A DNA stretch of 64,000 bases from Todiramphus chloris collaris. Lineage: Eukaryota; Chordata; Aves; Coraciiformes; Alcedinidae. The translations under genes were made by a program, and so were the position numbers. This document shows positions 7,518 to 21,678 of the stretch, in pieces. Each line of letters opens with the position of its first letter. Within the stretch, counting starts at the first letter, position 1. The stretch covers positions 1 to 64,000 of the forward strand of contig JANVCC010000048.1 in the NCBI GenBank assembly GCA_025345505.1. Direction: 5' to 3'. The notes under the pieces were generated by a model. It had not been told where the DNA came from. It ran no database searches and saw nothing but the letters and a program-made list of their open reading frames with translations.

Positions 7518-7691
7518 GGGGATCCTACGAATGTTTACAAACATCTGCAGGGTGGGTGTCAAGTAGAAGGGGCCAAAGTAAACAGGAAGTTCCACATCAA
7601 CAGGAGGAAAAACTTCTTCCCTGTGAGAGTGCCAGAGCCTGAAGCAGGCTGCCAGAGAGGCTGTGGAGCCTCCTGCTCTGGAGACAGCCTT
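7518..7691 (+). mobile_element. CR1 LINE fragment, left arm of a fold-back pair
   Basis: Plus-strand CR1 ORF2 C-terminal region, with GGTGGGTGTCAAGTAGAAGG, GGAAGTTCCACATCAACAGG, AACTTCTTCCCTGTGAGAGT and GCTGTGGAGCCTCCTGCTCT. A stretch following GGGGCCA is missing. The right end runs into an inverted CR1 piece. Bases 7518-7574 pair with 7753-7810 on the opposite strand. Confidence 0.88.
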
Positions 7692-7812
7692 CCTGTGTTT
7701 CCCTTGCTACCATTACCTCTTGTCCCATCACAGGGCATCACTGAAAAGTGACTGGCCCCTTCTACTTGACACCCACCTTGCATATATTTGTAAACATTCG
7801 TAAGAACCCCAC
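7692..7812 (-). mobile_element. CR1 LINE fragment, right (inverted) arm
   Basis: Read on the minus strand, this has the CR1 sequence around TACGAATGTTTACAAATATA and GGTGGGTGTCAAGTAGAAGG, then the CACTTTTCAGTGATGCCC part that the left arm lacks. It is therefore a second copy of overlapping sequence in opposite orientation, not a simple inversion of one copy. Confidence 0.85.
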
Positions 7813-10800
7813 GTAGATGAGTTTGGCAGCATGTTGTGGCAATGAAAGCACTCAGTGAAATAATGCAATGTATGTTCTTACAGTGCCATCTTGTGACATG
7901 CAACGGTAAAATCTGTGCATCCAGAATCGACAAATAGAATAGATTTATTATAACTAGTTTTAAACGGGACTATTAACAATTTCCAATAACATGCTATTGA
8001 GAGCTAGTGTATACAATCAGTCTGCTAACTCATTTATTACCTGTAGCTTATTAACCTGAAATTTTGAAAATCTATGCACCACTGTAATTCTGAACACTTT
8101 TCAAACAAATTCAGTGTCAATAACAAAGTCACAGAGTCTTCACAAGCATCTGTATCCCATTTTGTACAAGGGTCAAGTATGGGAACAATGGATAAATTTT
8201 GAAAAGGCCATGTCAGTTAAAAAAGCCATTTAACTTTTTTGTTTGCTTTGTCTTTTGAGGGGGCAGGCTGGCAGAGTTTGAAGACATCAAATACCCTTCA
8301 TTTGCTGCAAACGTCTTTCAGCGTGCAGTGTTTCTCAGAAGGGACTAGGTCACTATGTTCAACTGATTTCTTGAAAGTTTATTTGGACCTTTCTAGCTGT
8401 TGGTGCTTTACTTCCAGTTCTCAGATGCTAGTCCCACACTCTTTGTTCTGATGGCACATTGCTGATTTAAGAAATTGAAATATGAAAAATTCCTCCTTCA
8501 TGTAGTTAGGGGCATGAGTCTTAGACTGACTGCTTTGAAAATTAACAGGAAAATCTTAAACTGGCTTTGGCTCAAAGCCAAAAATGGGACTGTAACCTGG
8601 AGATACTGCTCTTAACTGTGACCTTAGCCATGGGAAAGGCTCTGTATCGACTTCTCAGTTGAATTCAAATATCAGTAGCCTGTTTAAATTTTTTCATCAA
8701 AACACCAGCAATTCTGGGATTTGAAACACTAAAATTAGAGTTGGTAGAATAGTAATGAAAAAGGCTGTTTATGAGATTACTGAAGTAAAACAGATACAGT
8801 TTCATGTCAGCAGATGATGACTTCCAAACTATTTTATCACACGGGACCCTATGTCTTTATTCTGGTAAACGGTAAAGCGATACACTCAAGAAACCAGATC
8901 CTTTCATCAGTAACCAATGCACCCTGAGTTCTTTGCGTTCACAGAGACCTCCAGCTGGTAGCTGTTCTGCAGCTGCTCCTGCTTCCTCTGAAGGACTTTA
9001 TGTCCATTGCCAAAGAGACCTAGAGGTGATATGTGGTGAGAAAGACAATGATGTGAATGTGTACTCTCTCTGCCCCGCAAACTCAAGTGGAGAGACTGCA
9101 AATAGCTAAATGGTATTGGGCAGGGAAGCAGTGGGGAACTGCAGTGCTCTAAGACCCCTGTGATAGGTGCTGATGTAAAGCCCAGACTGGTGAGGGCTGA
9201 CTGTCTATCACTTGTTCACAGTCCCATTCGGAAGGCCAGTCTGGATAACTTAATCCAGAGATCTTGTTCCATTTCTGTTTTCCAAATTGAAATTTGTTTC
9301 CTCTGTATTTTAATGACTTGAGACATCTTTGTTTTGAGACCTAAAACTGCAGAAAATATAAATTTATAGGAGGGAACAAAAGAGACTTCTACTTATCTCT
9401 GCATCTACATATCTCTGGTAATATAAATTTCAATATCCATAAACCTTTTCATATTACCAATGCTTACTTGCATGAGTAATTATAATTGTGTTTTCTTAGC
9501 AGTATTCTGTGCTTGGTTTTGATATATAGTTCAAAAATTAAAGAAAACGGCAAGCTCACATCTATGCTTTAAAATTTCCAGTACATTTTATTGATACAAT
9601 TAACTTGTAATCTGTATTTTTACCGACAACGTCCCCCTTTCCCTGATGTGCAACTGAGTTTTGTGACCCTTCAAAAATTTAGTATGTGCTATAGTAGGGT
9701 TTAGGATTTGTCTCTTCCCACTCCTCTGGACATTTAGAAAATGTATTGGTCTCTTGATGTCATTTGACTGCAAAATAAAGACTATATTGTCACATACAAT
9801 CCCAAACTTTCAATAGGGAATATTTCTAAATAAGAAAAGTGTATTCAGCCTTGCTATATGGTATTCATCTCATCTAACTTCAGACATCAACAGTGTAGAC
9901 ACTTACAGCTAAACAAGTCACTCCAGTGTCTTTTTGTAGGGAGTTAAAATGTGTTTTGGGGTGATGTTCTTCTGATTTACTTTAGCTATCTACCTTGAGA
10001 ACAAAAATAATTTATAGCTAGACCATACTGGCAAAAGTAACTGCTTCTCTACTGACTAGGATAACTAGCTCAAATGTAAACGTATTTTTGGTTAGATTAA
10101 TGCCATCCCCATTGTAAAAAGGCAGTAACAACACATTAATCTTTAAATTTATACTTACAAACAATTCTCAGACTTCTTTTTAGTTGATGTATTATTGTAA
10201 AATCATTCCTTTTCCTCAGGGTTTGTTGTAAATCTTGTATTATCTAAATTGGTTAAGTCTAGTACACAGTATAGCTACCCGCCTGAAGCCTTCCCTAAAG
10301 ATTAATTCTGAACCTACAAAGGCTAATGACAGTTATTTTACTGTCTATAACATTTGCCTGCCTCTCAGATAAATTAGAAACAGGAAGCTGTTCTCATGGT
10401 GTAATACTGGCTTCAGTAGAGCAGGTGAAAAATCTACCAAAGATTTCTGTTTCATAATGGGGAACTCTGTCTCCTGTAGTCGTGAGGGTAAGGAAGTTAT
10501 CTTCCTCACTCTTTGGGGAGAAAGAGCTTCAAGAAGATAAATGGTTGACAAAATAGTCCAATCTCCTCTTGATCTACTAGTAGGTCCTGAGTATACTATG
10601 AATATTGTTAGACAGAATTTGGAAGCGATTTCAAACATATTCACTGGTTCGCAGAAAAGTATTTGTAAACTCCTACAGAAATGTTCTGCCATAATAACCA
10701 GAATATCAGAGTCCAGCTGTGCAGTATAGTGGATTTATAGGAATAAAAGGTTTCAACTTTACTGAATCATTAAAAAAAAAAGGTTAAAAAATTTCAACCC

Positions 10801-13414
10801 CAGAAACAGTTTTTGTTGTTTGCTGTTTGTTTGCTTTTTGTTTCGGTTGGTTTTGGTGGGGTTTTTTTCTGGAAAGTCACTTTACTTTAAAAAGTACCAG
10901 CCTTCATCTGCCATTGTACTTAAGCTAAAATTTTTGCAATATTATGATCCTCATCAAAAAAATTACCAAAATTGTCCTCACTATTTGTACAGCACAATGG
11001 TAACTGTATTGTCTTTACAGTATTAGACATCCAGTGCTGAAACTCAGTTTATTAACACCACCTACCTTTATTGATTTTATCCGTGGTATGTTTTGACCAA
11101 TGCTTTGAAAGTTAAGCAAACTTAATGGACCTAATTTCACTTCTCACATACAAAATTAAACAAAAATACTGACCATATTCTAGAATGTGAGAAACTGAAT
11201 ATTAATGCCTCACCTTTACAAGAAAAAAACTTGAGTTCTGATATTGTGTTATGAAGTCAAGTTAAACAGCGCAAGGAAACACTGAAGTCCAGGCAGTTTG
11301 CAACTTTGACATGAGAGGGCAGGTCAAAGTAAGCTTGTAGGTACAGTTTTTACTTGATGTAAAAACTGAAAATAGAGTTTAACTTTCAACAGAATTTAAT
11401 TGCATCTAACTTGATTCAATTAGGTAAAGCTGAAATCAGTATTTTCCCAGAAAAAAAAATGCAGCCAGAGTTGTTACAAAAATTACGTTTGTGATATGTT
11501 TAGTATCTACAATTCAAGTCCAAGTCATTTAATACAGTAGTACTCAACAGACTAAACAAGATTAGCTGAAAATCTAAGATACAGTTAGGGAGATTCTGCA
11601 CAATTTCCTGAAATACAGCTTTGTCCCTAACCTGTGTGAAGCTGGCATGGTACTGCATCTGCTGAAGTTTTCAGTTGAGTGTTATTCTTAAAAAAAAACA
11701 ACAAAAAACCACAATAATTGAACTGCTGATTATGAAAAAAATATGGTCTCCTCTAATCTTTGAGCAGCCTATTTTCCTTCCAGTGCACATGCCATTATCT
11801 CAGTAGAGCTAATGGGATTTGGAGCCATGTGTCCAGAGATCGTTCCTGTCCCAGGGACCTCTCTGAGAAATATCGAGCATTTGGAATTTCCATTTGCCTT
11901 AACAAGTTCTAGGTCTTAAACAGCATATTTTTTCTTTTTTTTTTTTAGGTTACATATAGTAGTGTGTTGTGGCAGAAACTCTAGACTGTAAAAAAGTGGA
12001 AACTTTTTAAAAGAGACCTGAGCTAGATCTTATGAGTCTTTAAGCATGTGTGACCTGCATATATGCAAGTAGTCACACTGACATAGAGATTTCATTATCA
12101 GGCAGTGTTAGAGAAGAAAAAGAAAAAGAACAAGATTAAATTACAGTAATGAATCGTCTAAAAAATCATCAGTAACATGGTTTATGGTTTTTTTTTCTTT
12201 AAATATTTCTTCACATACTTGTTCAATTCATCTTTCTTTGAGTCTCATCCAGCAAGGTCTCCCTCCCACTCCCTCCATCTGGAATATGAATCTAGTTCTT
12301 TATGTACTTTCTCTTCAACTTACTTTTCAACTGTGTCCCCAAGGCTCCTGAAATTTCAGTGATTAATTGAACAGAATCTGGAATACTTCCAAGCCTACCC
12401 CGTCCTCATTGGTTTGACAGCATTCCTGTGCTCTGGTCATTAATACAGCATGACCCTGCAGAACTAACTCAGCCATGAAGCAAGTTAATCAGTAAATGAA
12501 TAGAGTTCTTGAACAGAGAAGTTCTATCCTGAGTTCACCAAAGCAATTATGTGTTAATTCTCTGCCAGGCACAAAGTAAGACAAATATAGGAAGTATGAT
12601 CTTCAGAGAAACAATTTTCTGGGGACAAGGTCAAATCCTAAACTGATGTAAATCATCAGAACTTACTTTACTTACATCGAGCCATTATGATTTATACCTT
12701 CTGAAGATCTGGCCCTTTTATAAGAGGATTCACTATTTTAATATCATTCTTAATCCTAATAATCAATAGCAAATCCATGCCAGATGAGGCTTTCTTCAAA
12801 GAAATAATGAATTTCATCTGAAAAATTGCTTCATAGGACTTAAATTATAAATAACAAATCTGGTATTCCAGAAAAAAATCCATTTTCTACATCTACATAG
12901 ATGTGTCTTATATAGACAACATATAAATATATATCTAGATTCAGAATTTTTTTTTATGTTGAGTTCCTTACCAATTAATACATGTATCTTACTAAAAAGA
13001 GACAGCATTAAAATCCCCAGAAATACGCAGATGAAGACTTGAAAGTAAATTTTGGAGTATTTTTTTATATTTGAAAAATTAACTCCTATAAGCATAACAG
13101 AAGTAGACCATAGTTCAGTGTTGCACATGCAAAACGGCTTGCAAATCTCAAATGAAAAGTACATCAAGAATCTTGTTCTTGATCCCATTTCAATCAGTAA
13201 GATATTTATCATTTATTTATATGGGAACCAAAGCAGGTTTTTAAACCAAATGACCTCTTCATTATTTCAGATCCCATTTTTAAAAAAAATGGACACTAAC
13301 TGGGGTTTCCCAATTTTCAGACATCCCTTCTGTAACCCTTCTGAAGGGATTTAATGTTCAGAGGATTCCCAAATTTAGACAATAAAATCTCAAGTCACCA
13401 TTATGTACTCTTCA
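7813..13414. other. AT-rich sequence without recognisable genes
   Basis: No coding exon, RNA gene or recognisable repeat family was found over this 5.6 kb apart from low-complexity pieces: a T/G-rich stretch at about 10808-10870 and short A- or T-runs near 11690 and 11935. All open frames are short (mostly under 120 codons) and lack recognisable domains. It looks like ordinary avian intergenic or intronic DNA. Confidence 0.6.
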
Positions 13415-13899
13415 CTGGGTTAAAAACGGGCTGCCTGTCTGGGCACAGAAAGCTGTAGTGAACAGAGTTAAGTCCAGCTGGTAGCTGGTCACCAGTGGTG
13501 TCCTCCAGCACTCCGTTTTGGGGCCTGTCTTGTTCAGCATCTTTATCTAGATGAGGGGATTTTGTGCTTCCTCAGCAAGTTTGCAGTCGACACCATGGCC
13601 TGAAGTTGCCCCAAGGGAGGTTTAGGCTGGACATGAGGAAGAATTTCTTTACTGAAAGAGTAGTCAGTCAGGAACAGGATGCCCAGGGAAATGGTGGAGT
13701 CACCATCTTTGGGCATGTTCAAAAAACCTGTAGATGAGGCACTTCAGGCCATGCTTTAGTGGGATGGTGAGGCAGTTTGTTTGTTTGGGTTTTTTTTATT
13801 TGCTTTATTTGTGTTAGGGTTTTGGGGTTTTTTTGGGGTTGATGGTTGGACACAGTGATCTTAGAAGTCTTTTCCAACTGTGACAATTCTGTGATTATC
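13415..13899 (+). mobile_element. CR1 LINE fragment with internal low-complexity insertion
   Basis: The 5' part resembles the CR1 reverse transcriptase region around GGGGCCTGTCTTGTTCAGCA and TTTGCAGTCGACACCATGG. The 3' part has TTTAGGCTGGACATGAGGAA, GATGCCCAGGGAAATGGTGG, GATCTTAGAAGTCTTTTCCA and the terminal AATTCTGTGATT, giving plus orientation and a near-complete 3' end. The join between parts is deleted. A T/G-rich simple stretch (about 13768-13842) interrupts the 3' untranslated part. Confidence 0.88.
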
Positions 13900-16800
13900 T
13901 CAAGTCACTTGGAAAGAAGAGGACATCAGATCTACCAGCAGAACACCAACTGTACACATCGCAGTCCTATACTAAGAGTCTAAGTAAAAATTGATCATTA
14001 TCAGATATTTTTGGAAATGAAAGCATTTTGTATGCTGACCACACCAAGGGTGCTGCTCAGTGTGGTTCTCTATGTGTTGTACTTCCTCAAGAAGGAAGAT
14101 GTCAAGTCTTTGTGCTTTGTTTCCATCAACACTTAATTTCATTGCTCTTCAGTTGTGCTTTCACTTCTATAAATATACTTACATGAGAGTGAGATGAGAA
14201 AAGCATTTCATACTGGATTCATCTGAATGGTGCAGGTGTAGCTGAAAGCATACTGCTTCATGCCAAAACTTCATATCGGACATGCCTAAGCATTTATGAT
14301 TAATACAAGCTTCTCAAAAGTGTAACATTGCAATGTCTTAACTGGAAAATTGATTTTAATTCCTCTAAGCTAGGCCAAGTCAGACATTATATATCTCATT
14401 TACAATTATCCCATAAAATCTCGTGTTACCTTTCAGTAGTTTTTGCATTCCAGACAGTCAAACATGAACAACATAGTAGTGATAGATGTGTCTTCTCAGA
14501 AGCTAGTAGTACTTCCAAGCTCACCAAAGTGTCCAAAAAGGGGTTATTTTTCAGATTCTTTATCTGCAGGACATTGGGATTCATATTGTTTGCAGACACA
14601 ACAGATGGAATAATCAGAGGTGACACTGAAAGATGTGATGTATGTCTGTAGGCACTCATACATAACTGATACTAGTAGTCTTGACCAGCTGGTTATTTTA
14701 CTACTCCTGGTGATATTCAATATGTAATATTTATCAAATACTATTCTTCATCCTTCAGTTGTTATTAATCTGTTGCAAAAGGACAGTGTTTGTTAAGGAA
14801 AACAGAGTGTTCCGAATTTTAAAGAAACCAGAGAATGTTTTTAGAAAGTGAAGTACGCAACTGCCTGTTGCGTATCTAGATACCACAGTTCTTTGTGCAG
14901 AGCTACAAATACATGTTACATGCTGAAACAAAGTGCCAGCACAGAGGCAGCTCATCAACAGACACAAGCAGTTCTACATAGAGCAGAGCCACTTTTAGTG
15001 GCTTTTCACAGAAGTATGGATCTGGATCATTTAACAAAGGGTTCCAGACCCTCCTGTATCCATCATACTAGGTATTTTCACAAAACTTTGAACAATGACT
15101 TTTTTCTCTCTCTTCCTCTCTCTCACACTAACTGTGATCATGGGTTTCCTTAGTAAACAAGAATGGAAAGAAAAGTTGGGATGCATTTTTTTTAAAGGAA
15201 AATAAAAGGGGAGAGGAAGTACCCAAATAGGGTTTGGGAAGAAAACCATTGTAGAACAAAATAATGAAAATATAATAACAGTTAACGTATAATCCAACAA
15301 AATCTAAACTTAAAGTTGCATGCTAAATTAATATTCCAACATAGATATCACATGTCTTCTCCCTCCCTTTTCTGTCGCTGATGCTAAAGACATCTGAGTA
15401 AGATCTTCAGGGAGGAAATGCCTTTTTCTATATGTTCTTGCAGAATGTACACAATGTGTAGCTAATTCCTTTATGGCTTTTGAGAGTTAAAATAGCACAT
15501 AACTCCTAGCTGTCATAGCAGTAAAGTGAACTGAAGCCAAACAAAAGGCAAGAGTATCTACAGGGACCACTGTGAATAGGAATCAACAAGTTTCTTGGAG
15601 TTCTACCTCCTAATATGTGCCAAAATTTCATGTTCCTGCTTGTTTGTAATTTGCTTAACACAAAACTGCTTCCTTTTTTTTTTTTTCCCCCATAATGTTC
15701 TGTAATAACAGATCCCTTTCATGCACAGACTAGCCTGCCTATGTAATAAAAAACTGCTATGGTAAAGAAATAAAAGGCCAGGAAGACTGTCTTTTAACTG
15801 CAACACTTGTTTAAGGACAGGTAGTGGAACACTACTGACATTCATTGTTGCTTCTCTATAACCCTGTTACGTAATTAAAACAGTTATTTTAGATACTTGA
15901 CTATAAAGAAGAGCTTAAGTGTTTCTGTTCCTTTTGCCCCTTGACCATGCCATAAGCAGTCTTTCACAATATTTTTTCAGAAGTAAATATGCATGCTTCT
16001 TCCAAAAAAATATGTCAAGTTTTCTCCTTTAACAGATGGTGAAAGTAGTTCTTATCATATTTCCTCATCCTTTTAGACTTCTAGCAAAACATTTTGGCAA
16101 ATCAAGAGGTATAAATAAAGATTCAGATGTTTATTGAACAGCACATAATTTAAATAAATCTTATTTATGAATGTCTGGCTGAGCAGAATTGATTGCCAAC
16201 ATACACCCTTTGGGTCTGAGTTTGTTACCAGATGTTTATCTCAGACTGGAAAACACAGTGTGTGAATAATTCCCATTTTTGTACTCTCCTATCTCTTATT
16301 TTTTACAACTTTCCAAGTCACTATTTAAAGTAAAAAATTCATTACTTTGAAATGTACTAGCATGCCCAATAAGTTTGGCATGTGGGAACCTGAAATAATT
16401 AAAGAAATGTAATTAAAAAATAAATTAATCAAATAAACCTTCACTATTTGCCCCATTTCTTCTCCAAATAATTTAATATAAAGGAATTATTTTAAGAGGG
16501 CCACCCAAATAAGGTACAGCAAGGATTTTTAGCACTGAACGGTATGTTCATAGATGGCAAACTTATAGGAAGACTGGATTTCCTCCTCATTTACATTTTC
16601 TTATGTGTACTAAAGTGGATGAAGAACACACTCAGCAATGTCTCAACCTTTTTAAAACTTTATGTGCTGTTTCCACCTCTCATATGTACCAAGTCTGAAG
16701 TCTTTCTCTCTTACAAATCTTTCATAATGGAAAGTATCTATGTCTCCTTTCTCATCTCCTCCTGAAGCTTCCCTTCCTCACCTCCTGCAATCTCTCATTA

Positions 16801-17391
16801 CATTATGTTTTTATATGGACACTGCTACTAAAAGCTTCAGTCTTCCCACAAGAGAATTTTTTTTTTTCCCCCACTGCTTTGGTTTTGGGAACACATTTTA
16901 AAAATAGTTTAGATAACACTTAAAAGAATATCCACCTCAAAATCAATGTACTGCCATTGGTTCAAGTTGTTTTAAACTAGATAAGGAGTAATTATCTTAA
17001 TTTTGAATCTCCAAACAGCAGACTTAAATCACATTGTTCTCAGCTTTGTGTTCCAGGGGCAAATAGTGGCTGAAAAAGAAAATGGTGACTATGTCCTGAG
17101 TGTCAGCAAATACAGCCAATTTCTAAAACACATTTTCACAAAAAAAAGGTTTTTTTAAAGAAGGTATTCACACATAGAACATCACAAGAACCTGCTTTCC
17201 TCGGTTAGCAAACTAGTTGCAGTCTGAGTATCTGCACAGTTGGAGGAGTCAACACTCTGGTCTTCACCAAGTCGATCAGATGAGCAGTGCTGTCGAATGC
17301 TTATGGTAAACACTGCATTTAGCAAGGATGCTACTGAACCCCCTTCCCAATGGATTTGAGTTGTAGGATGAATTATAGTAATGTAACCTCA
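13900..17391. other. AT-rich sequence without recognisable genes
   Basis: Apart from short homopolymer runs (for example T-runs near 15676 and 16859), nothing was recognised: no splice-supported exon, no RNA gene, no repeat family. Open frames are short and without domain signatures. Confidence 0.6.
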
Positions 17392-17989
17392 TGTACTGGT
17401 TTTGTCTGGGATAGAGTTAATTTTCTTTGTGGTAGCTCATAGGATACTATGTTTTGGATATGTGAGCAAAACAGTGTGGATAGTACAGTGATGTTTTTTA
17501 TCACTGCTGAGCAGAGGCTCGCACAGAGTCAAGGCCTTTTCTGCTTCTCACCTCACGCACGAGTAGGCTGGAGGTGGGTAACAGCCAGGGAGGGTACACA
17601 GCTAGGACAGCTGACCTCAGCTGACCAAAGGGATATCCCATACCGTAGGATGTCACGCTCAGCAATAAAAACTGGGAGAAGAAGAAGGAAAGGGGACAGT
17701 TGGAGTTACAGTGCTTGCCTGCCCAAGTCACCGCTACGTGTGATGGAGCCCGGCTGTCCTAGAGATGGCTGAAGATCTGTCTGCCTGCTGATGGGAAACA
17801 GTGAATGAACTCCTTGTTTAGCTCTGCTTAAGCGTGAAGCTTTAGCTTTACCTATTAAATTGTCTTTATCTTAACCCACGAGTTTTCCCACTTTTACCCA
17901 TTTGATTCTCTTCTCCTTCCCACTGGGGTGGAGCGAGCGAGGGAGCAGGTGCGTGGGACTGAGCTGCCTCATGGGGTTAACTCACAACA
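17392..17989 (+). mobile_element. Solo LTR of an ERVL-type endogenous retrovirus
   Basis: A 598-bp unit starting TGTACTGGTTTTGTCTGGGA and ending GGGGTTAACTCACAACA, with the internal words CAAGGCCTTTTCTGCTTCTC, CTGACCAAAGGGATATCCCA and ACCCACGAGTTTTCCCACTT. These are familiar from a common neoavian ERVL LTR. A TATA-like CAATAAAAACTGG (about 17663) and an ATTAAA signal (17854-17859) lie at sensible positions. The flanking 5-mers CCTCA (17387-17391) and TCTTA (17990-17994) differ at two positions, both C/T, so they may be a decayed 5-bp duplication. No internal retroviral genes remain. Confidence 0.88.
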
Positions 17990-20900
17990 TCTTAAAATGA
18001 CAAGATCACTCATTAAAATAAAAAAGCATGCAACCATTCACAGACAATATAATCAGGTCGGCTTTCTATTTTCAGCGCCTCACACAGACATTGCAAGCAG
18101 TGCTTTCAGGTGCAGACCTGGATACAGTTGTTTGTACTGTGGAGCTGGCCACAAGGATGGTGTTTTAGACCATACACACCAGAAGCACCAGTGCTTTAGG
18201 GCCCACAGTTATGGCAGTGAGCTCTATCTGCGCTTTTTCTTTAAAATGCTCCTTCGTGGTTTGCTTTTAGCAGTTTTTGCACGAAAGTCATGTGATTTTC
18301 TTCCTGTCAAACTCAAGCAAAGGGGTTAGGAAAATCATATTTATGTGCAATGAAGTAGAAAGCAATGGTTTGAAAGCAATCACCTGTTTACTGTGGCAAT
18401 ATGTACTCTGCCTGCCAGGCATCTGGTTTACATTTTGCACAAATACACACAGCTGAGTGTTTTGTGCAAAGACTTAACTCCATACCCTCCCCCCCCAACC
18501 CTGATAACTTACAAAATATTAAAAAAAAAAAAACAATCTTACAAAATAGAGAACTGACCCCGTTTCAGACAAAAGTTTCTAATACTTGAAGCTATAGATT
18601 TGGTCAAGGGCACAGCAGCATAATGCTGATCCTCTCCTGAGCAATGTCTTCTCTTGTTGAATTAAAAATTCACACATATGCTCCTGTAAACCACAGGCAT
18701 ACCAAGTAATAGTCTTTTGGAGCACACACGGTCTCCATGGTTCTAACATGACAAACAGCAGGAGAGTTTCACTATCCCCTCTCTATTTCATAGTACCACA
18801 GGAGGAGTACTATATAATAATGCCAAGGATTTTCATTATAAGCCTCAATTTAAAAAAAAAAAGTAATTTGTTGGATGAAATCTGTCATAGCTGCTTCCTT
18901 TCCAGGATAGTTCTAAAGAAAAGTTTAATCAATTCTATTTATCTATTTTCAGTATCTGAAAGAGACAAAAATCAATGTGACAGCTGTTGCTATTACTACA
19001 GGCCCTGCTTTTACAGTTTCCATTTTTCACATTCTGTTCTTCTAAAAAATAGAATATAAGGAGCTTAAAGTTCTATTAACTTTTCTGACTTACAAAACTT
19101 ATTTTTATACATTTAATTTTAACTTAGGACAGGCTGTATGTGTATGCTTAATTAAATTATTCAGATATTATTGCGCTTACTAACACAAACATATCTTGAT
19201 TAAGTTAAAAAAGCTGCTTAAGAAGTAGGAGTTCCTAAACACTTGAAAACTATTGGCCTCCAGTACATAGAACCTGTGTTTTTCAATGAGTTTTGAATAT
19301 ATGTTATGATGAGAACTAAATAGTAAAATATCAAATTGATGTTTTTCACACACAAACAGGCACTAGACATGATGTATTTCATTCTAGTAATTGTAAACTG
19401 TATTTCCATGAATGCACATTCAAATCCATCTCTCACTGATCGTTAGGGTTGTAGTTGCTTTGCAAACAGTTAGCTCACATTAGTAGTTTCAAAATCATTT
19501 GTCTAGGGCAATGCTTATAGGAATTTTGCTTTGATTTCAGAGTTGTCCATAGCTGATTTTTTTTTTTAAAAACGACTGCATTCACATGTATTTCTATAAA
19601 TTGGAATATTCAGGAATTATAAATAAAGAAGCAACGTCTATATTAATAAACTAAGCAGCGCTAAGGTACAAGCACATGCGCTGGCACATGGTCACCAGTT
19701 AAATTGTTAACGTGGTTTCTGAAGAAAAAAAAAAGGCCAAGCAGGATTCAAGGGCAGTACAAGTCAGAAACTGTTCTGAATGGGCTGTTTAAATGAGAAC
19801 ATCTTATTTTGGAGGTAACAGAATTCAGCCACCTGAATGTAAGCCATCTTGTGTAGGCTGGTGTCAGGGCTAGGTAATAGTCAGGGACACATCTAATTTA
19901 CTAATCAGTGCTGTTGCTTATGATCAAAATACTAGCTCAAAACTCTATTCAAATATTTTACAGAGGGCATTTTATTCTTTACTACCTCCTTTTGGAGCCT
20001 CAGCTCTGACAAATTTACTGAGCTTGTCAACAGTGTCCATATGCACTATCTAAACCTTAAGCCAATGGCATAACAACTTTCCTATGGACTTACTGCTTTA
20101 ACACAGCAAAGGCATTTTGGTTTTAATTTGGTCTTCAACTCCTTATTCCTCTTCTAATCCATTCTGCAACAGTATCCTCCTTTCATTAACTACACAATTT
20201 CATGTTCAACTACTTATCCAGCTCCTTTCAGAGTTACTGAATTACTGAGTCATGTCATACATTCTCTAGCCCTGTAACTTTGGTCTGTGTTCTTTGTTTC
20301 TGTAAGGAAGAATGATTGGGGTTTTTTTTGTCTTAAATGAAGGAGTCATCTGTGAGAAAGATTGGAAGCATTTCTTTGTAACACTTTTGGCAGCTTGTGA
20401 GGTTCCTAATTTTTAGTATATTTTATACTTTTCAGTATCATATTTGATCAGCTATTACCATAAAGATAATACAATTACATTGCTGTCATATATAATGAGT
20501 TCAAGTTTGATTTTTGCGCTCCCAGGAAGGCTAAGCTAGAACTCAAGAGCAGAATTTTGTCAGTTTGTACTGTGCCATGTAAATCTAGCAAATGAGACAA
20601 AACTAATTGAGATTCCAATCGTCCGAAGGTATGTCTCCTCTGAAGGTGTCATCTCCGAAGGTGTGTCCTCATCACACTTGACTTCCATGAAGATACTCAG
20701 ACAAACTACCACTATTACTTCACGGCAAGTTAATTGCTTGCAAATGGCTCATACCTCTCCATGTTTCCTGAGCCTGGGAGTTCCACAGGACTGAATGAAA
20801 ATATTTGCCAATAGTACAATTTAACAATTCAATTAATGTTCTATGAGGGTTTTGTAGATTACAATTTTTTCCCTATGGACATCATGGCTTAAAATAGTGT

Positions 20901-21678
20901 GCATAAATCTGTTATGTTTTACCTTTTTTTTATTATCAGGGGTGCTTGAATGCTTCCATTGTAGTGACATGGCAAGAGAAATTTGCTCTAGCACCAGTGT
21001 CACCTCTCATATAAACAGGTCTTCCCAACCAGTAAAATATAAATGTGGATAAAAATTTGGGACACTTTCACCAAGAACTCACATACATTAAGATGCATAG
21101 CAGCCCTCATGAGCTCATTCTCTAGCCACTGAATTCCTGTGGGAAGGAAAGATTTTAGTCTTAGAATCCTTGCTTGAACTCATACTTGAATCTTGAAACT
21201 TGCTTGAATTCATACTAATAAGACAGTACTTCCAACTTGACAGGAAGAGTTAATTTGTCTCTTCATGTATTCCTACATGTATATAAAATCTTTTGAGGTG
21301 GTTCAGTCTGAGCCTTCTGTCCATTTGCAAAACATGCATAACATGTCTTGGTGTTAGCAGGGTTTGGCCTGGGTATTTTTTTTGCCTCTCCTAATATTTT
21401 TGACCACCTGTTACAGTAATCTTGAGTCCTTTTATTTCCAGAAGACACACATTATAATTTTTATTCCTGATGTGTATGCTGTGCGCTACCACATTATATG
21501 CTTGTGGTTCACTACTAGGAAGCAAATTCAGCTTTCTTAGTAAATTGTCACCTTCTTGTGAAACTACTTGATGCAATGTTTTGCCTAAAATCTCTGCAAA
21601 ATGTTCTTATGGACGTAAATTAGTCCAGGAAAAAAATTCAAACATGGGTTTCCTGTGAGTTGATTTGTCCTGTTTTTA
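17990..21678. other. AT-rich sequence without recognisable genes
   Basis: No gene or repeat family was recognised, except a poly(A) run near 18518-18531 and a tiny tandem repeat at 20618-20675. Fragments of open frame on the minus strand at 21263-21576 are discussed under findings; they carry no domain that could be named. Confidence 0.55.
20618..20675. repeat. Short imperfect tandem repeat (CCGAAGGTGTGTCTC type)
   Basis: Three consecutive variants of TCCGAAGGTRTGTCTCC occur with a period of roughly 15-17 bp. It is the only local tandem duplication in this stretch and has no evident function. Confidence 0.6.

Noticed and set aside
17928-18329. 133-codon plus-strand frame starting in the LTR
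   Set aside because: It begins inside the solo LTR's last 60 bp and runs into unique DNA; there is no viral or host domain.
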